Origin: Oscillospiraceae bacterium
Lineage (GTDB): Bacteria > Bacillota > Clostridia > Oscillospirales > Acutalibacteraceae
Assembly (NCBI GenBank): GCA_015066105.1
Contig: SVOY01000008.1
Location: 47,794-111,793, forward strand
Reading direction: 5' to 3'
Length of the DNA stretch: 64,000 nucleotides
Shown: in pieces, positions 16,479-25,100 of the stretch
Position numbering within the stretch: the stretch's first letter is position 1
Layout of the letters: each line of letters begins with the position of its first letter
Translations under genes and position numbers: made by a program
Notes under the pieces: model-generated
Told to the model about the DNA's origin: nothing
The model's database searches: none
Seen by the model: the letters and a program-made list of their open reading frames with translations, nothing else

Positions 16479-16700
16479 ATGATTGATAAAATTGCTTTGA
16501 TTCTTACAATTATCGGCGGACTCAACTGGGGTCTTATAGGAATTTTTCAGTTTGACCTTGTTGCGTGGATTTTCGGCGGTCAGAGTGCCATATTGTCCAG
16601 GGTGATATATACTCTCGTTGCTTTGGGTGCAATCTGGTGCATTTCTCTGCTGTTCAGTGATATGCGCACCGCGGTTGGAGAAAAGGACAAAAACGAATAA
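16479..16700 (+). CDS. DUF378-family small membrane protein
   Basis: The 73-residue protein has two hydrophobic helices and the DUF378 signature 'LTIIGGLNWGLIGIFQFDLVAWIFG'. AAAGGAG precedes the ATG by eight bases. It has no known activity. It is separated from the GNAT gene by 57 bases and followed by its own terminator. Confidence 0.92.
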   Translation: MIDKIALILTIIGGLNWGLIGIFQFDLVAWIFGGQSAILSRVIYTLVALGAIWCISLLFSDMRTAVGEKDKNE

Positions 16701-16706
16701 AAACTT

Positions 16707-16750
16707 AAACGAGGACGCGGCTTTAACAGTATTGACCCGTCCTCGTTTTC
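16707..16750 (+). terminator. Terminator after the DUF378 gene
   Basis: AAACGAGGACG (16707-16717) pairs with CGTCCTCGTTT (16738-16748), with a 20-base loop and a short T-tail. Confidence 0.85.
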
Positions 16751-16796
16751 AATGAAAAAATAAAATAAAAAAATCAAAAAAAGTTGTAAAAAGGTA

Positions 16797-16825
16797 TTGA
16801 CTTTTCCTGCCAATACAGATATAAT
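16797..16825 (+). promoter_or_regulatory. Promoter of tRNA-Pro
   Basis: TTGACT (16797-16802), a 17-base spacer and TATAAT (16820-16825) lie 18 bases upstream of the tRNA gene. Confidence 0.85.
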
Positions 16826-16843
16826 ATCAAAGTCGTCAGAAAT

Positions 16844-16920
16844 CCGGGTGTGGCGCAGCTTGGTAGCGCGCTTGACTGGGGGTCAAGAGGCCGCAGGTTC
16901 AAGTCCTGTCACTCGGACCA
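16844..16920 (+). tRNA. tRNA-Pro, anticodon GGG
   Basis: All arms fold. The acceptor CCGGGTG pairs with CACTCGG (one G-U pair). The D-arm is GCGC...GCGC. The anticodon stem CTTGA/TCAAG holds loop CTGGGGG, giving anticodon GGG. The T-loop is TTCAAGT. The 3' CCA is encoded. It reads CCC/CCU proline codons. The neighbouring element did not integrate inside the tRNA; its left edge lies about 80 bases downstream. Confidence 0.96.
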
Positions 16921-16925
16921 TGTTG

Positions 16926-16966
16926 AATGTTCATAACGGAACTGACCGTTATGAACATTCTTTTTT
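16926..16966 (+). terminator. Terminator of tRNA-Pro
   Basis: AATGTTCATAACGG (16926-16939) and its exact complement (16946-16959) form a 14-bp stem followed by C and six Ts. Confidence 0.93.
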
Positions 16967-16982
16967 ATGCACATTAGTGTTT

Positions 16983-17009
16983 AGAGCAGGTTTTGCCTGC
17001 TCTTTTTTG
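16983..17009 (+). terminator. Second terminator, at the left element junction
   Basis: AGAGCAGG/CCTGCTCT makes an 8-bp stem (16983-17003) followed by six Ts in total. The U-tract overlaps the candidate att core and the stop codon of the convergent recombinase gene. Confidence 0.8.

Positions 17010-17011
<2 letters not shown>
17000..17011 (+). repeat. Candidate left att core (12-bp direct repeat)
   Basis: CTCTTTTTTGTT is identical to 55034-55045. It overlaps the recombinase stop codon (17010-17012). Part of the identity is the shared poly-T of two terminators, so chance resemblance is possible. Confidence 0.45.
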
Positions 17012-18931
<1,920 letters not shown>

Positions 18932-18936
18932 CTTTA

Positions 18937-19776
18937 TCACCTCGCATCCTTTTGTTTTTCTTTATAACGCTTTTCAAGCATCGCAAAGATTTCTTTTTCC
19001 ATATCCGCTGCCGTATAACGCTTGGGGAAATATTTTCGTAGTTTTTCGGTAGGAATTTTGATGCGCTCTTTTTGATTTGCCTTTTGCTCGTTTAATACTT
19101 CTGCTATAACCTCAGGGATAAGACCATCGCCTTGGCTAATCTTCTTTAACCTCTGTGCTTGGGATAAATTTGGAGTAGCTTCGCAAACCTCAATTACCTC
19201 AACCAAATCGGCTTGTTCGGTATCGTTTAAGAAGGAAAGCTCCACTGCAGGTGTGAACGCTATCTTGCCCTCATCAACCATATCCAGCAGCGGTTTTATG
19301 AGGTTGGTTAAGCGGATATATCTTTTTACTTGGGTAGCACTGTCATCGTTAGATACTTGCTCGGCAGAGAACTTTAGACCAACTTGGTCTGAGGTTAAAT
19401 CGGTGCGTTTTCCTTGATGGGATAGCGCATCCATTTTCATCTTGTACGCAAACGCTTTTTCACTCGGTAGGATATGCTCTCTGTGGAGGTTGCTATCCAC
19501 CAAAGCAATGATGGCTTCTTCGCGACTGATGGCATAAATTGAGGCAGGAACTTCAGTGAGTCCTGCCTTTTTTGCCGCAAATATTCGTCTGTGTCCCGAG
19601 ATGATTTCGTAATCGCCGGTGTCCTCAATCGGTCGTACCACAACGGGACTTAATATCCCGTTTTCCTTGATGCTTAGTGCCAATGCTTCCATTTCTTCAT
19701 TGTCGGTCACCTTGTAGGGATGACCTTCAAATTCCTTTAGGTTCTCGATTTTCAAAACAGTAATTTTATCCTTCAT
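18937..19776 (-). CDS. ParB/RepB/Spo0J-family DNA-binding protein
   Basis: The 279 residues have the ParB N-terminal nuclease-like fold. 'IKENGILSPVVVRPIEDTGDYEIISGHRRIFAAKKAGL' contains the GHRR box that in ParB binds CTP, followed by a helix-turn-helix region (about residues 105-200). No ParA partner is present, so segregation is doubtful; related ICEs carry lone ParB-like regulators. AAGGAG lies upstream of the ATG, and the start overlaps the end of the preceding RHH gene. Confidence 0.9.
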   Translation of the reverse strand: MKDKITVLKIENLKEFEGHPYKVTDNEEMEALALSIKENGILSPVVVRPIEDTGDYEIISGHRRIFAAKKAGLTEVPASIYAISREEAIIALVDSNLHREHILPSEKAFAYKMKMDALSHQGKRTDLTSDQVGLKFSAEQVSNDDSATQVKRYIRLTNLIKPLLDMVDEGKIAFTPAVELSFLNDTEQADLVEVIEVCEATPNLSQAQRLKKISQGDGLIPEVIAEVLNEQKANQKERIKIPTEKLRKYFPKRYTAADMEKEIFAMLEKRYKEKQKDAR

Positions 19777-19942
19777 TTACATTCTCCTTTTCTTTTTCAA
19801 ATTTTAATTCGTTTGTAATAACAAGCTGTCTTAAATATTCTGATATAGTTAGGTTGCTTTGTTTAGCGTGGTGCAAAATGCGTTGTTTTTCAAAACGCGT
19901 TACCCGAATATTTACAATACTGTCTCTTTTCTTTTTAACCAT
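19766..19942 (-). CDS. Small ribbon-helix-helix protein (MobC-like)
   Basis: The 58-residue protein has 'IVNIRVTRFEKQRILHHAKQSNLTISEYLRQLVI', a ribbon-helix-helix DNA-binding pattern found in relaxosome accessory and antitoxin-type proteins. The start at 19942 is chosen because AAGGAGG lies upstream, and the longer frame has none. It overlaps parB at its 3' end. It is probably a DNA-binding accessory to transfer or an autoregulator. Confidence 0.75.
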   Translation of the reverse strand: MVKKKRDSIVNIRVTRFEKQRILHHAKQSNLTISEYLRQLVITNELKFEKEKENVNEG

Positions 19943-20279
19943 AATATTTATCCTCCTTATACCATTTCCAGACAAAACCTTTGTCTAATCCGAATTCAAC
20001 CTTTGTAATCCAACTGCGATAATCCTTTAATTTTTGCAGTTGGTTAGAATTTTTACCGGCACCGAACAGTATCAGTAAGTGGATATGGTTTCTAATTAAA
20101 TCTAAGGTGCTAAAAACGGTGTGCAATTCTTCAGATATTTTTCCGTCGGGCATTACACCATGAATAAGCTTTCTGACATAGGTTTGTCGGGGTAGTCCTG
20201 ACATTTTAACCTTTTCGTTCAAGGCGTTGAACTCTTCATCTGAAAGCCTGACAATAATTCCTTTTTGCTTATGATTCAT
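19935..20279 (-). CDS. MobC-like plasmid mobilisation/relaxosome protein
   Basis: The 114 residues begin 'KGIIVRLSDEEFNALNEKVKMSGLPRQTYVRKLI', the RHH N-terminus of MobC family proteins, which nick-site-load a relaxase at oriT. The C-terminal half ('LDLIRNHIHLLILFGAGKNSNQLQKLKDY') resembles the family's second helix bundle. No relaxase gene lies in the element. Its 3' end overlaps the next RHH gene. A site AAGGAA lies before the ATG. Confidence 0.8.
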   Translation of the reverse strand: MNHKQKGIIVRLSDEEFNALNEKVKMSGLPRQTYVRKLIHGVMPDGKISEELHTVFSTLDLIRNHIHLLILFGAGKNSNQLQKLKDYRSWITKVEFGLDKGFVWKWYKEDKYYG

Positions 20280-20299
20280 AATAAATTCCTTCTTTCTTT

Positions 20300-20623
20300 T
20301 TAATTTTCTTTGTCATAATCGTAGTCGATTGTTTCGGCAACCAACTTTTTAAGTTCAGCCATATTTTCATCGAGTTTTTCCATATCGATTGTTTTTGTTT
20401 TGCAAAAGTTAGTTTCTATTTGTTTTAAATTTTCTTCAATAGGCTTCAAGCCTTCTACAAGGTGTTCAAGCTCGGCAGATGGGCAAGGCACTACAACTGC
20501 TTCTTTGAACAATTTACGAAGATAATCCTGCCTGTTAAGACCGCTTTCATTAACTTGTCTTTCAAGCCACATTAACTCTTTGGGTTCGAGCCTTAAGATA
20601 AAGCTTTGCGTTTTTTGAGACAT
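20300..20623 (-). CDS. Ribbon-helix-helix mobilisation-type protein
   Basis: The 107-residue protein has an RHH N-terminus ('SFILRLEPKELMWLERQVNESGLNRQDYLRKLF') and a short coiled coil (about residues 55-95). It is the first gene of the leftward maintenance operon, with AAAGGAGG before the ATG. It is probably a relaxosome or regulatory DNA-binding protein. It is paralogous in pattern to the next gene, which suggests old duplication. Confidence 0.75.
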   Translation of the reverse strand: MSQKTQSFILRLEPKELMWLERQVNESGLNRQDYLRKLFKEAVVVPCPSAELEHLVEGLKPIEENLKQIETNFCKTKTIDMEKLDENMAELKKLVAETIDYDYDKEN

Positions 20624-21001
20624 AATTGTTTCCTCCTTTCCTTCGGGGTGTTAGGGGTTGAAAACCCTTAAAGGTGCGCTTGTGATATCCAAGCGCGATG
20701 CTTGCGAGACCAATGCCATCACGAAGTGATGCCGTCCCATCAAGGCGCCTTGAAAAATAAAGCATGTTGCTTTATAAGTGTTATTTAACACCTCCCTTAA
20801 ACGATAGATCTATTTTTTTGCCGTTCTATCCGAAAGTCGTTCCTATCCCGGGATCTCACCGCAACGTTGTTTCGCTCGCTTTAAGTTAAATCAAGGTCAT
20901 CGCAAAATCATATCTCCATCGGACGGCTATTCAGTTGTCAAGGTTCTTTTCTTAAAATGAGAATGTTGTATATATGTATCTTTCTTTGAAGACAAAATAA
21001 A
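20624..21001 (-). other. Untranslated leader between the terminator and the mobility operon
   Basis: These 378 bases hold no convincing gene. Read on the minus strand there are several small hairpins (for example CATCAC-GAAG-TGATG near 20721-20735) and a run of sequence of higher GC than its surroundings. A TTGACA (complement of 20937-20942) occurs, but no -10 sits at proper distance. It could be a conserved structured leader or hold an oriT; neither can be shown from this sequence. Confidence 0.4.
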
Positions 21002-21077
21002 AAAGCCGATACATAGGTAGCACGAATAAGCGGGAGCACTGCTCTCGCTTAAATCCGATGTTCTATGTATCGACTTT
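21002..21077 (-). terminator. Long attenuator-like terminator in the SOS-type leader
   Basis: The arms AAAGCCGATACATAG (21002-21016) and CTATGTATCGACTTT (21063-21077) pair over 15 bp. Inside is a second hairpin (21028-21050) with 11-bp arms. Read on the minus strand the stem ends in a run of Ts, the layout of a rho-independent terminator. It lies between the promoter at 21222-21251 and the mobility genes, so it may set read-through. Confidence 0.7.
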
Positions 21078-21134
21078 GAAATTCAAAGACGAGGACTGTA
21101 TGATCAACCTTCTCTGCCAACAGACCCGTAGCAT
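21063..21134 (-). CDS. Possible leader peptide upstream of the attenuator (23 residues)
   Basis: An ATG at 21134 opens a 23-codon frame whose TAG stop falls on the first bases of the 5' arm of the terminator stem. Ribosome occupancy would therefore influence that stem. The product begins MLRVCWQRRL. There is no clear ribosome site, so translation is uncertain. The call rests mainly on the position of the stop codon. Confidence 0.25.
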   Translation of the reverse strand: MLRVCWQRRLIIQSSSLNFKVDT

Positions 21135-21221
21135 TTGTGAAGGCGGTGGCATACGCCACGAATGTTATGTTTTAACACATCTTCATATTAAGTTGTAAAT
21201 GCCGAAAATTCAGCATTTTAC

Positions 21222-21251
21222 ATTATAACAGAACAAATGTTCGTTTGTCAA
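21222..21251 (-). promoter_or_regulatory. Minus-strand promoter with embedded LexA/SOS box
   Basis: On the minus strand TTGACA (21251-21246), an 18-base spacer and TATAAT (21227-21222) face the mobility genes. The spacer contains CGAACATTTGTTCT (21243-21230). This matches the Gram-positive LexA operator CGAAC-N4-GTTCG except in the last base. A repressor bound there would block RNA polymerase. The promoter is the only strong one seen upstream of the RHH-MobC-ParB-recombinase run, which suggests DNA-damage control of excision. Confidence 0.75.
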
Positions 21252-21278
21252 GAGTTTTTTGAAATATTTTTTGCAAAT

Positions 21279-21312
21279 AATTGAGGGAGCTGTTAAAACA
21301 ACCCCCTCAATT
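21279..21312 (-). terminator. Hairpin after the minus-strand cargo operon
   Basis: AATTGAGGG and CCCTCAATT form a 9-bp stem. The T-tail is weak, so it may only support the hairpin at 21372-21420. Confidence 0.4.
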
Positions 21313-21371
21313 ATATAACGAGCTAAGTATATACAAAATATTCCTGAAAATTGAAAATATTTTTAAAAACA

Positions 21372-21420
21372 AAAAATATCCCGTTAGAAAGGCAGAACTT
21401 ATTGCGTTCCCAACGGGACA
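21372..21420 (-). terminator. Terminator of the leftmost cargo operon
   Basis: On the minus strand TCCCGTT and AACGGGA pair across an inner loop and are followed by ATATTTTTTG. It lies 15 bases after the stop of the last gene of the operon. Confidence 0.6.
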
Positions 21421-21434
21421 TCATAAACACCAAA

Positions 21435-21854
21435 TTAGTTTCTAATAAAAAGGGATTTGAAGCGTTTAATAATGCTTATGCGTTTTTTGTGACAATCACT
21501 GGGGAATCTAAAAATTTGTGTTACTTGACCTAACCCAAACGCATTCGAGTCGCAAAACACTCCGCAAAATTCAGGAATGTTTTTTATCAATTCCCGGCGT
21601 TTTGAAGAATCGTTGATAACAACAAAAATATAATCGTATTTTTGCTTTGCTTCATATATACAAGTTAGCAACTCATCCCTTGATTTGTTTGTTTCTAAAA
21701 TAAAAGTGGTTGTCTTTTGATTTTTGGTGAAGCAGATGTTTTCCCCGGTTGATACATCCTCGTATCCTTCTGATATACACCATAACCAAACAATGTTACG
21801 TAGTCGGGTTAATTGTTCATTTGACGCATCATTCGAATTTATTGTCTCATGCAT
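21435..21854 (-). CDS. Hypothetical protein, last gene of the protease operon
   Basis: The frame codes for about 139 residues from an ATG at 21854 with AAGGAG seven bases upstream. The segment 'KTTTFILETNKSRDELLTCIYEAKQKYDYIFVVINDSSKRRELIKNI' alternates strands and helices, as in small alpha/beta domains that sense or bind ligands, and an early WLWCISEGYE precedes it. I recognise no family. It starts 23 bases after the preceding gene and shares its operon. Confidence 0.6.
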   Translation of the reverse strand: MHETINSNDASNEQLTRLRNIVWLWCISEGYEDVSTGENICFTKNQKTTTFILETNKSRDELLTCIYEAKQKYDYIFVVINDSSKRRELIKNIPEFCGVFCDSNAFGLGQVTQIFRFPSDCHKKRISIIKRFKSLFIRN

Positions 21855-21876
21855 ATCTCTACTCCTTAATATGGTT

Positions 21877-22263
21877 TTAAGCAGCTTTAAGTGGCGTGGG
21901 TTGAACCGGGAAAGGAATGATTTCAAACAAAGTCATCTGCACGGCACCACCATCAAAAACCTCTTCTTGCTCGGAATCTAATTCAGATATTTCAATATCG
22001 TATTTATTTTTTAGATCTTCAAATGCCAACTCAATCGCTCTTTCAACATCCGCGATGTTTTCGAAATATTCTGGAATAGCATAGCGGATGTCATTGTCGG
22101 TCAAACGTTCCCACCCACGATACGGAGCGTCTTTTTCAGTCAATTCTTCGAGTTTATAATTTAAATCATCCAATCTCCATAATAATTGTTCTTCAGGCGA
22201 AGGATAACTTCTATCATAATCGAAGTCGATATATTTTTGTGCTAAGTCAGAAAAATATCCCAT
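21877..22263 (-). CDS. Hypothetical acidic protein in the protease operon
   Basis: The 128-residue acidic protein has 'PSPEEQLLWRLDDLNYKLEELTEKDAPYRGWERLTDNDIRYAIPEYFENIADVERAI', which reads as mostly helical. No enzyme motif is seen. It lies 14 bases after the ClpP-like gene, with AAAGG before the ATG. Being small and acidic it might act as an adaptor for the nearby proteases, but that is speculation from position. Confidence 0.6.
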   Translation of the reverse strand: MGYFSDLAQKYIDFDYDRSYPSPEEQLLWRLDDLNYKLEELTEKDAPYRGWERLTDNDIRYAIPEYFENIADVERAIELAFEDLKNKYDIEISELDSEQEEVFDGGAVQMTLFEIIPFPVQPTPLKAA

Positions 22264-22277
22264 TTTCTACAACCTTT

Positions 22278-22835
22278 CTACTTGTAATAACTGTTAGCAA
22301 GTTTTAATAAAATCGCTTCGCTGGCAGGAATATACCACTCGGCTTTGCGTGTAATGTAATCCTGGAGTTTTTCTTCTTCCACTGCAGATGTACCAACAAT
22401 CTCAGATATTAACATCTGTTGAAGCCTCAGCATTTCGTTCAGTTCTTGCTTGATTCCTTCCGTTTTGTCAACTGCGAAAGTCGAGATGTCATGAAACATC
22501 AAAGTAGCTCTTTCCCCAACCAATCGTTTTATTCCGGAAAGCCAAATCCAAAGAGCCATACTCATACAAGAGCCAACACAAATCGTATGTACCGGGGTTT
22601 TACTGTTTTTGATAACATCAATCAAAGCCAAACCATCGTATACACTTCCGCCATATGAATTGATAAATAATTTAATCGGTGTTCTTTCCCAGTCTTTGTA
22701 TATTTCCTCTTTTTCTGAATCATCCTCGTTTATCTCTAATATACTATCCATTATACTTTTTACAGATCCTTGAGAGATTCGATCACTTAATAGAAGCGTT
22801 CTTTTCTTATGTTCCGGATATTTTTCTGTGCTCAT
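22278..22835 (-). CDS. ClpP-like serine peptidase with altered catalytic acid
   Basis: The 185-residue length and fold signatures match ClpP: 'FINSYGGSVYDGLALIDVI' with the oxyanion glycines at 62-63, 'CVGSCMSMALWIWLSG' with nucleophile Ser92, and 'TLMFHDIS' with His115. At the position of the third catalytic residue (usually Asp in 'ERDxFMSAxEA') the protein has Glu166 ('KAEWYIPASEA'). It is the extra-chromosomal type of ClpP often found in mobile elements. It overlaps the RecF-like gene by 29 bases, and an AAA+ FtsH-like gene lies two genes upstream in the same operon. Activity with Glu is possible but unproven. Confidence 0.85.
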   Translation of the reverse strand: MSTEKYPEHKKRTLLLSDRISQGSVKSIMDSILEINEDDSEKEEIYKDWERTPIKLFINSYGGSVYDGLALIDVIKNSKTPVHTICVGSCMSMALWIWLSGIKRLVGERATLMFHDISTFAVDKTEGIKQELNEMLRLQQMLISEIVGTSAVEEEKLQDYITRKAEWYIPASEAILLKLANSYYK

Positions 22836-23694
22836 CGTTTTTGCCCATCCATTTCCTTTTTAATGATTCTTGCATAGGAAGTGTTAGTATAATCACTTGC
22901 CTTCCTAACTTTGTCGTCCGTGCAATCAGACCGTCTATATCAGTTGTTTGATCTAAGAACTCAAGAAAGTTTTTAATTATAAGCGGCTTTTTTTCATGAT
23001 GCATATTGCGAATGTTTTCAACATCCGTCCAAAACTCTGCTACATTCAAAAAACAAATATACCAAAACAACTTTTCTTCTGTTTCACTCAATAGCAGTTC
23101 GCCGGACACACCAGGATACACTACTTCAAACCTTCCTTGATTGTTAATAGTTGCCTTATAATTCTTAATATTGTTAATTGGCTCAGGTTCAAATGCTTTA
23201 ATATATCGTATCAAATGCGACCTAAAGGTTTTGGTACTAACCACATAGTTTGATCTACTATGTAGATCCTTTGGCGCTTCATAGTCATCACAACCCCTAT
23301 ACCAGCACAGTCTTAATGGGAAAGAGTCATCTCGACCATCAAAATTATCTATGGTATCCTGTTCTGTGCAATGCGATATTAAGGTACGATAAAAATCTGT
23401 AACATCTTTTTCTCTATCATCTAATGTGGTTAGCTTCAGTAAACCTTCGTCAGTCGGCTTCAGTTCAATATAATAACTACTTTCTGCCACTAAAACCTCC
23501 GCTGTGATCAGCGTGTCATCTCGCACGCCAATAACATGGTGCTCTTGCAAAGTCTTACTACATAGCACTAATTCAATCGCAGCTGAAATTTCTGATGTAA
23601 AAAAAGTATCAAGTATATTTAATTTCGAGGTCAAGACAGTATCATAAAACGCGACCGAGCCAAAGTTCTTTACTGTAATACGTTTAATAATCAT
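22807..23694 (-). CDS. RecF/SMC-like ATPase with degenerate nucleotide-binding motifs
   Basis: The most likely start is the ATG at 23694, giving 295 residues. It opens 'MIIKRITVKNFGSVAFYDTVLTSKLNILDTFFTSEISAAIELVL', which has the N-terminal RecF/OLD pattern but lacks GxxGxGK(S/T). The C-terminal 'LSETEEKLFWYICFLNVAEFWTDV...KPLIIKNFLEFLDQ' and 'LGRQVIILT' correspond to the signature and Walker B/H-loop regions, again with key residues missing (IKN in place of a DE). It is probably a non-hydrolysing relative of ATPase-type DNA-damage sensors. It sits between the FtsH-like and ClpP-like genes. Confidence 0.6.
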   Translation of the reverse strand: MIIKRITVKNFGSVAFYDTVLTSKLNILDTFFTSEISAAIELVLCSKTLQEHHVIGVRDDTLITAEVLVAESSYYIELKPTDEGLLKLTTLDDREKDVTDFYRTLISHCTEQDTIDNFDGRDDSFPLRLCWYRGCDDYEAPKDLHSRSNYVVSTKTFRSHLIRYIKAFEPEPINNIKNYKATINNQGRFEVVYPGVSGELLLSETEEKLFWYICFLNVAEFWTDVENIRNMHHEKKPLIIKNFLEFLDQTTDIDGLIARTTKLGRQVIILTLPMQESLKRKWMGKNDEHRKISGT

Positions 23695-23725
23695 CACAGT
23701 ATACTTGCGAATTGTGCGCTGTTGC

Positions 23726-25036
23726 TTACAAAGCAACAGGCACAATTTTACACTCGCTCTTGATTTTTTGAATATCAACAGCAGAAAGCAACTTCTTTTT
23801 GGCAAGAGCCGCCGCAATTTTCTCAAAGAACTCGAAGTTCAGAGAGATAATTTCTTTGGCTTTTCGATAGAACTTTTCAACCTCGGCTGCAACCGCTTTC
23901 TCTTGCTCGGACTTCAAAGATTCGGTATCCTCATAACCGTTACAATGCAAATGGAAACCACTAATGCAAGTGTTTACAATCAAGTTCTTAGTTCTGTCAA
24001 AAGCTTGGTCCAGGTCACGCTCGCCGCCTACATCAAAGATACCATATTTTTGTTCAATAGCAGCAATGCCACCTAATGCACCAACAATGCGACTCTTATT
24101 CCAATAAAGCGGAGATTGAGATTTGTCATTGTAATAATCGGTAAACCCACCGCTCCTACCACCTCGATTGTGCGCCGACACAAGCGTTACACTTTCGGGA
24201 CAAAGAACTTCCGAAACGACTGCATGGCCGGCTTCGTGATATACGATTTGTGAAGCGAACTTTTTGGAATCATCTAAAGAAGAATAAAAATCTTCATCCT
24301 CTAATTCATCAGATGCAGCAGGCACGTCAAATACGGTACGCATTAACGCTTCCATAAAATGCTCCATAGTGATAAAATCTGCACGCTCATACCCGGCATA
24401 AAGACCCGCCTCGTTAATAACAGTTTCCAATTCGGCACAAGAACGGCCATCCATAATACGCGCAATCGTTTTTGCATCCACGTTATCAACGACTTTTTTG
24501 TTTTTCAGATAATGAGCAATAATCGCCAACGCATCTTTGCCACGAGGAGTATCAATTTCAATAACCCTGTCAAAACGTCCCGCGCGATGGAGGGAACGAG
24601 GCAAACAACGCATATTATTGACCGTTGCCAAGACAAATACTTCTTTACCTTTAGCCTCATCAATACAAGACTGAACGGTAACATATTCTTCAGCATCAGG
24701 ATGACGTTCATCGCCGTTAGCAAACTTGTCCATATCATCCAAAAGCACAATGGAAGGAGCGTTTTCAATTGCTTTTTCAAAGGTAGCTTTAATCACCTTT
24801 ACAAAATCGCCATTAGGTTGGTCCTTCCGACAAACAAATGCTTTGCGACCGCTTTCTTCAATAACAGCGCTTGCCATCAAAGATTTACCAACACCGGGCT
24901 CACCGTACAAAAGAAGGCCTCTGGGCGAAGAAACGCCAAGCTTTGCGTAAACCTCACGATTTTTGAGCGTGTCAGCAATTTGTTTTAGTTCCTTCTTGAC
25001 TGCGGAATAACCAATAATCTTATCAAATTTGCTCAT
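23726..25036 (-). CDS. FtsH-like AAA+ metalloprotease without membrane anchor
   Basis: The 436-residue AAA+ protein has Walker A GEPGVGKS (45-52), Walker B IVLLDDMD (96-103) and arginine-finger region 'HRAGRFDRVIEID'. The metalloprotease domain has HEAGH (about residues 268-272) and 'GGERDLDQA', matching the third zinc ligand of FtsH. The N-terminal transmembrane segments of FtsH are absent, so it is presumably soluble. It is the first gene of a five-gene operon with its own copy of the 16-bp motif at 25085-25100. Its likely role is ATP-driven proteolysis of an unknown target. Confidence 0.9.
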   Translation of the reverse strand: MSKFDKIIGYSAVKKELKQIADTLKNREVYAKLGVSSPRGLLLYGEPGVGKSLMASAVIEESGRKAFVCRKDQPNGDFVKVIKATFEKAIENAPSIVLLDDMDKFANGDERHPDAEEYVTVQSCIDEAKGKEVFVLATVNNMRCLPRSLHRAGRFDRVIEIDTPRGKDALAIIAHYLKNKKVVDNVDAKTIARIMDGRSCAELETVINEAGLYAGYERADFITMEHFMEALMRTVFDVPAASDELEDEDFYSSLDDSKKFASQIVYHEAGHAVVSEVLCPESVTLVSAHNRGGRSGGFTDYYNDKSQSPLYWNKSRIVGALGGIAAIEQKYGIFDVGGERDLDQAFDRTKNLIVNTCISGFHLHCNGYEDTESLKSEQEKAVAAEVEKFYRKAKEIISLNFEFFEKIAAALAKKKLLSAVDIQKIKSECKIVPVAL

Positions 25037-25067
25037 ATATATTACCTCTTTCTTTTAGTGTATCTTT

Positions 25068-25100
25068 ATTATACGATTTTTTATGTACCATTTTTGGTAT
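25068..25100 (-). promoter_or_regulatory. Regulon motif a plus -10 box (FtsH-like operon)
   Basis: On the minus strand ATACCAAAAATGGTAC (25100-25085) is a nearly perfect palindrome. A consensus TATAAT (25073-25068) begins 11 bases after it. It lies directly after the stop codon of the CbbX-type gene and 32 bases before the FtsH-like ATG. There is no TTGACA-like -35 at 17 bases; the motif occupies that place. Confidence 0.8.

Noticed and set aside
20937..20942. TTGACA on the minus strand in the leader (possible second promoter)
   Set aside because: The only TATGAT-like -10 is 23 bases away, too far for a usual promoter.
21351..21533. 60-codon plus-strand frame over the terminator of the protease operon
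   Set aside because: It crosses a hairpin and runs antisense to the end of the 21435-21854 gene, without a ribosome site.
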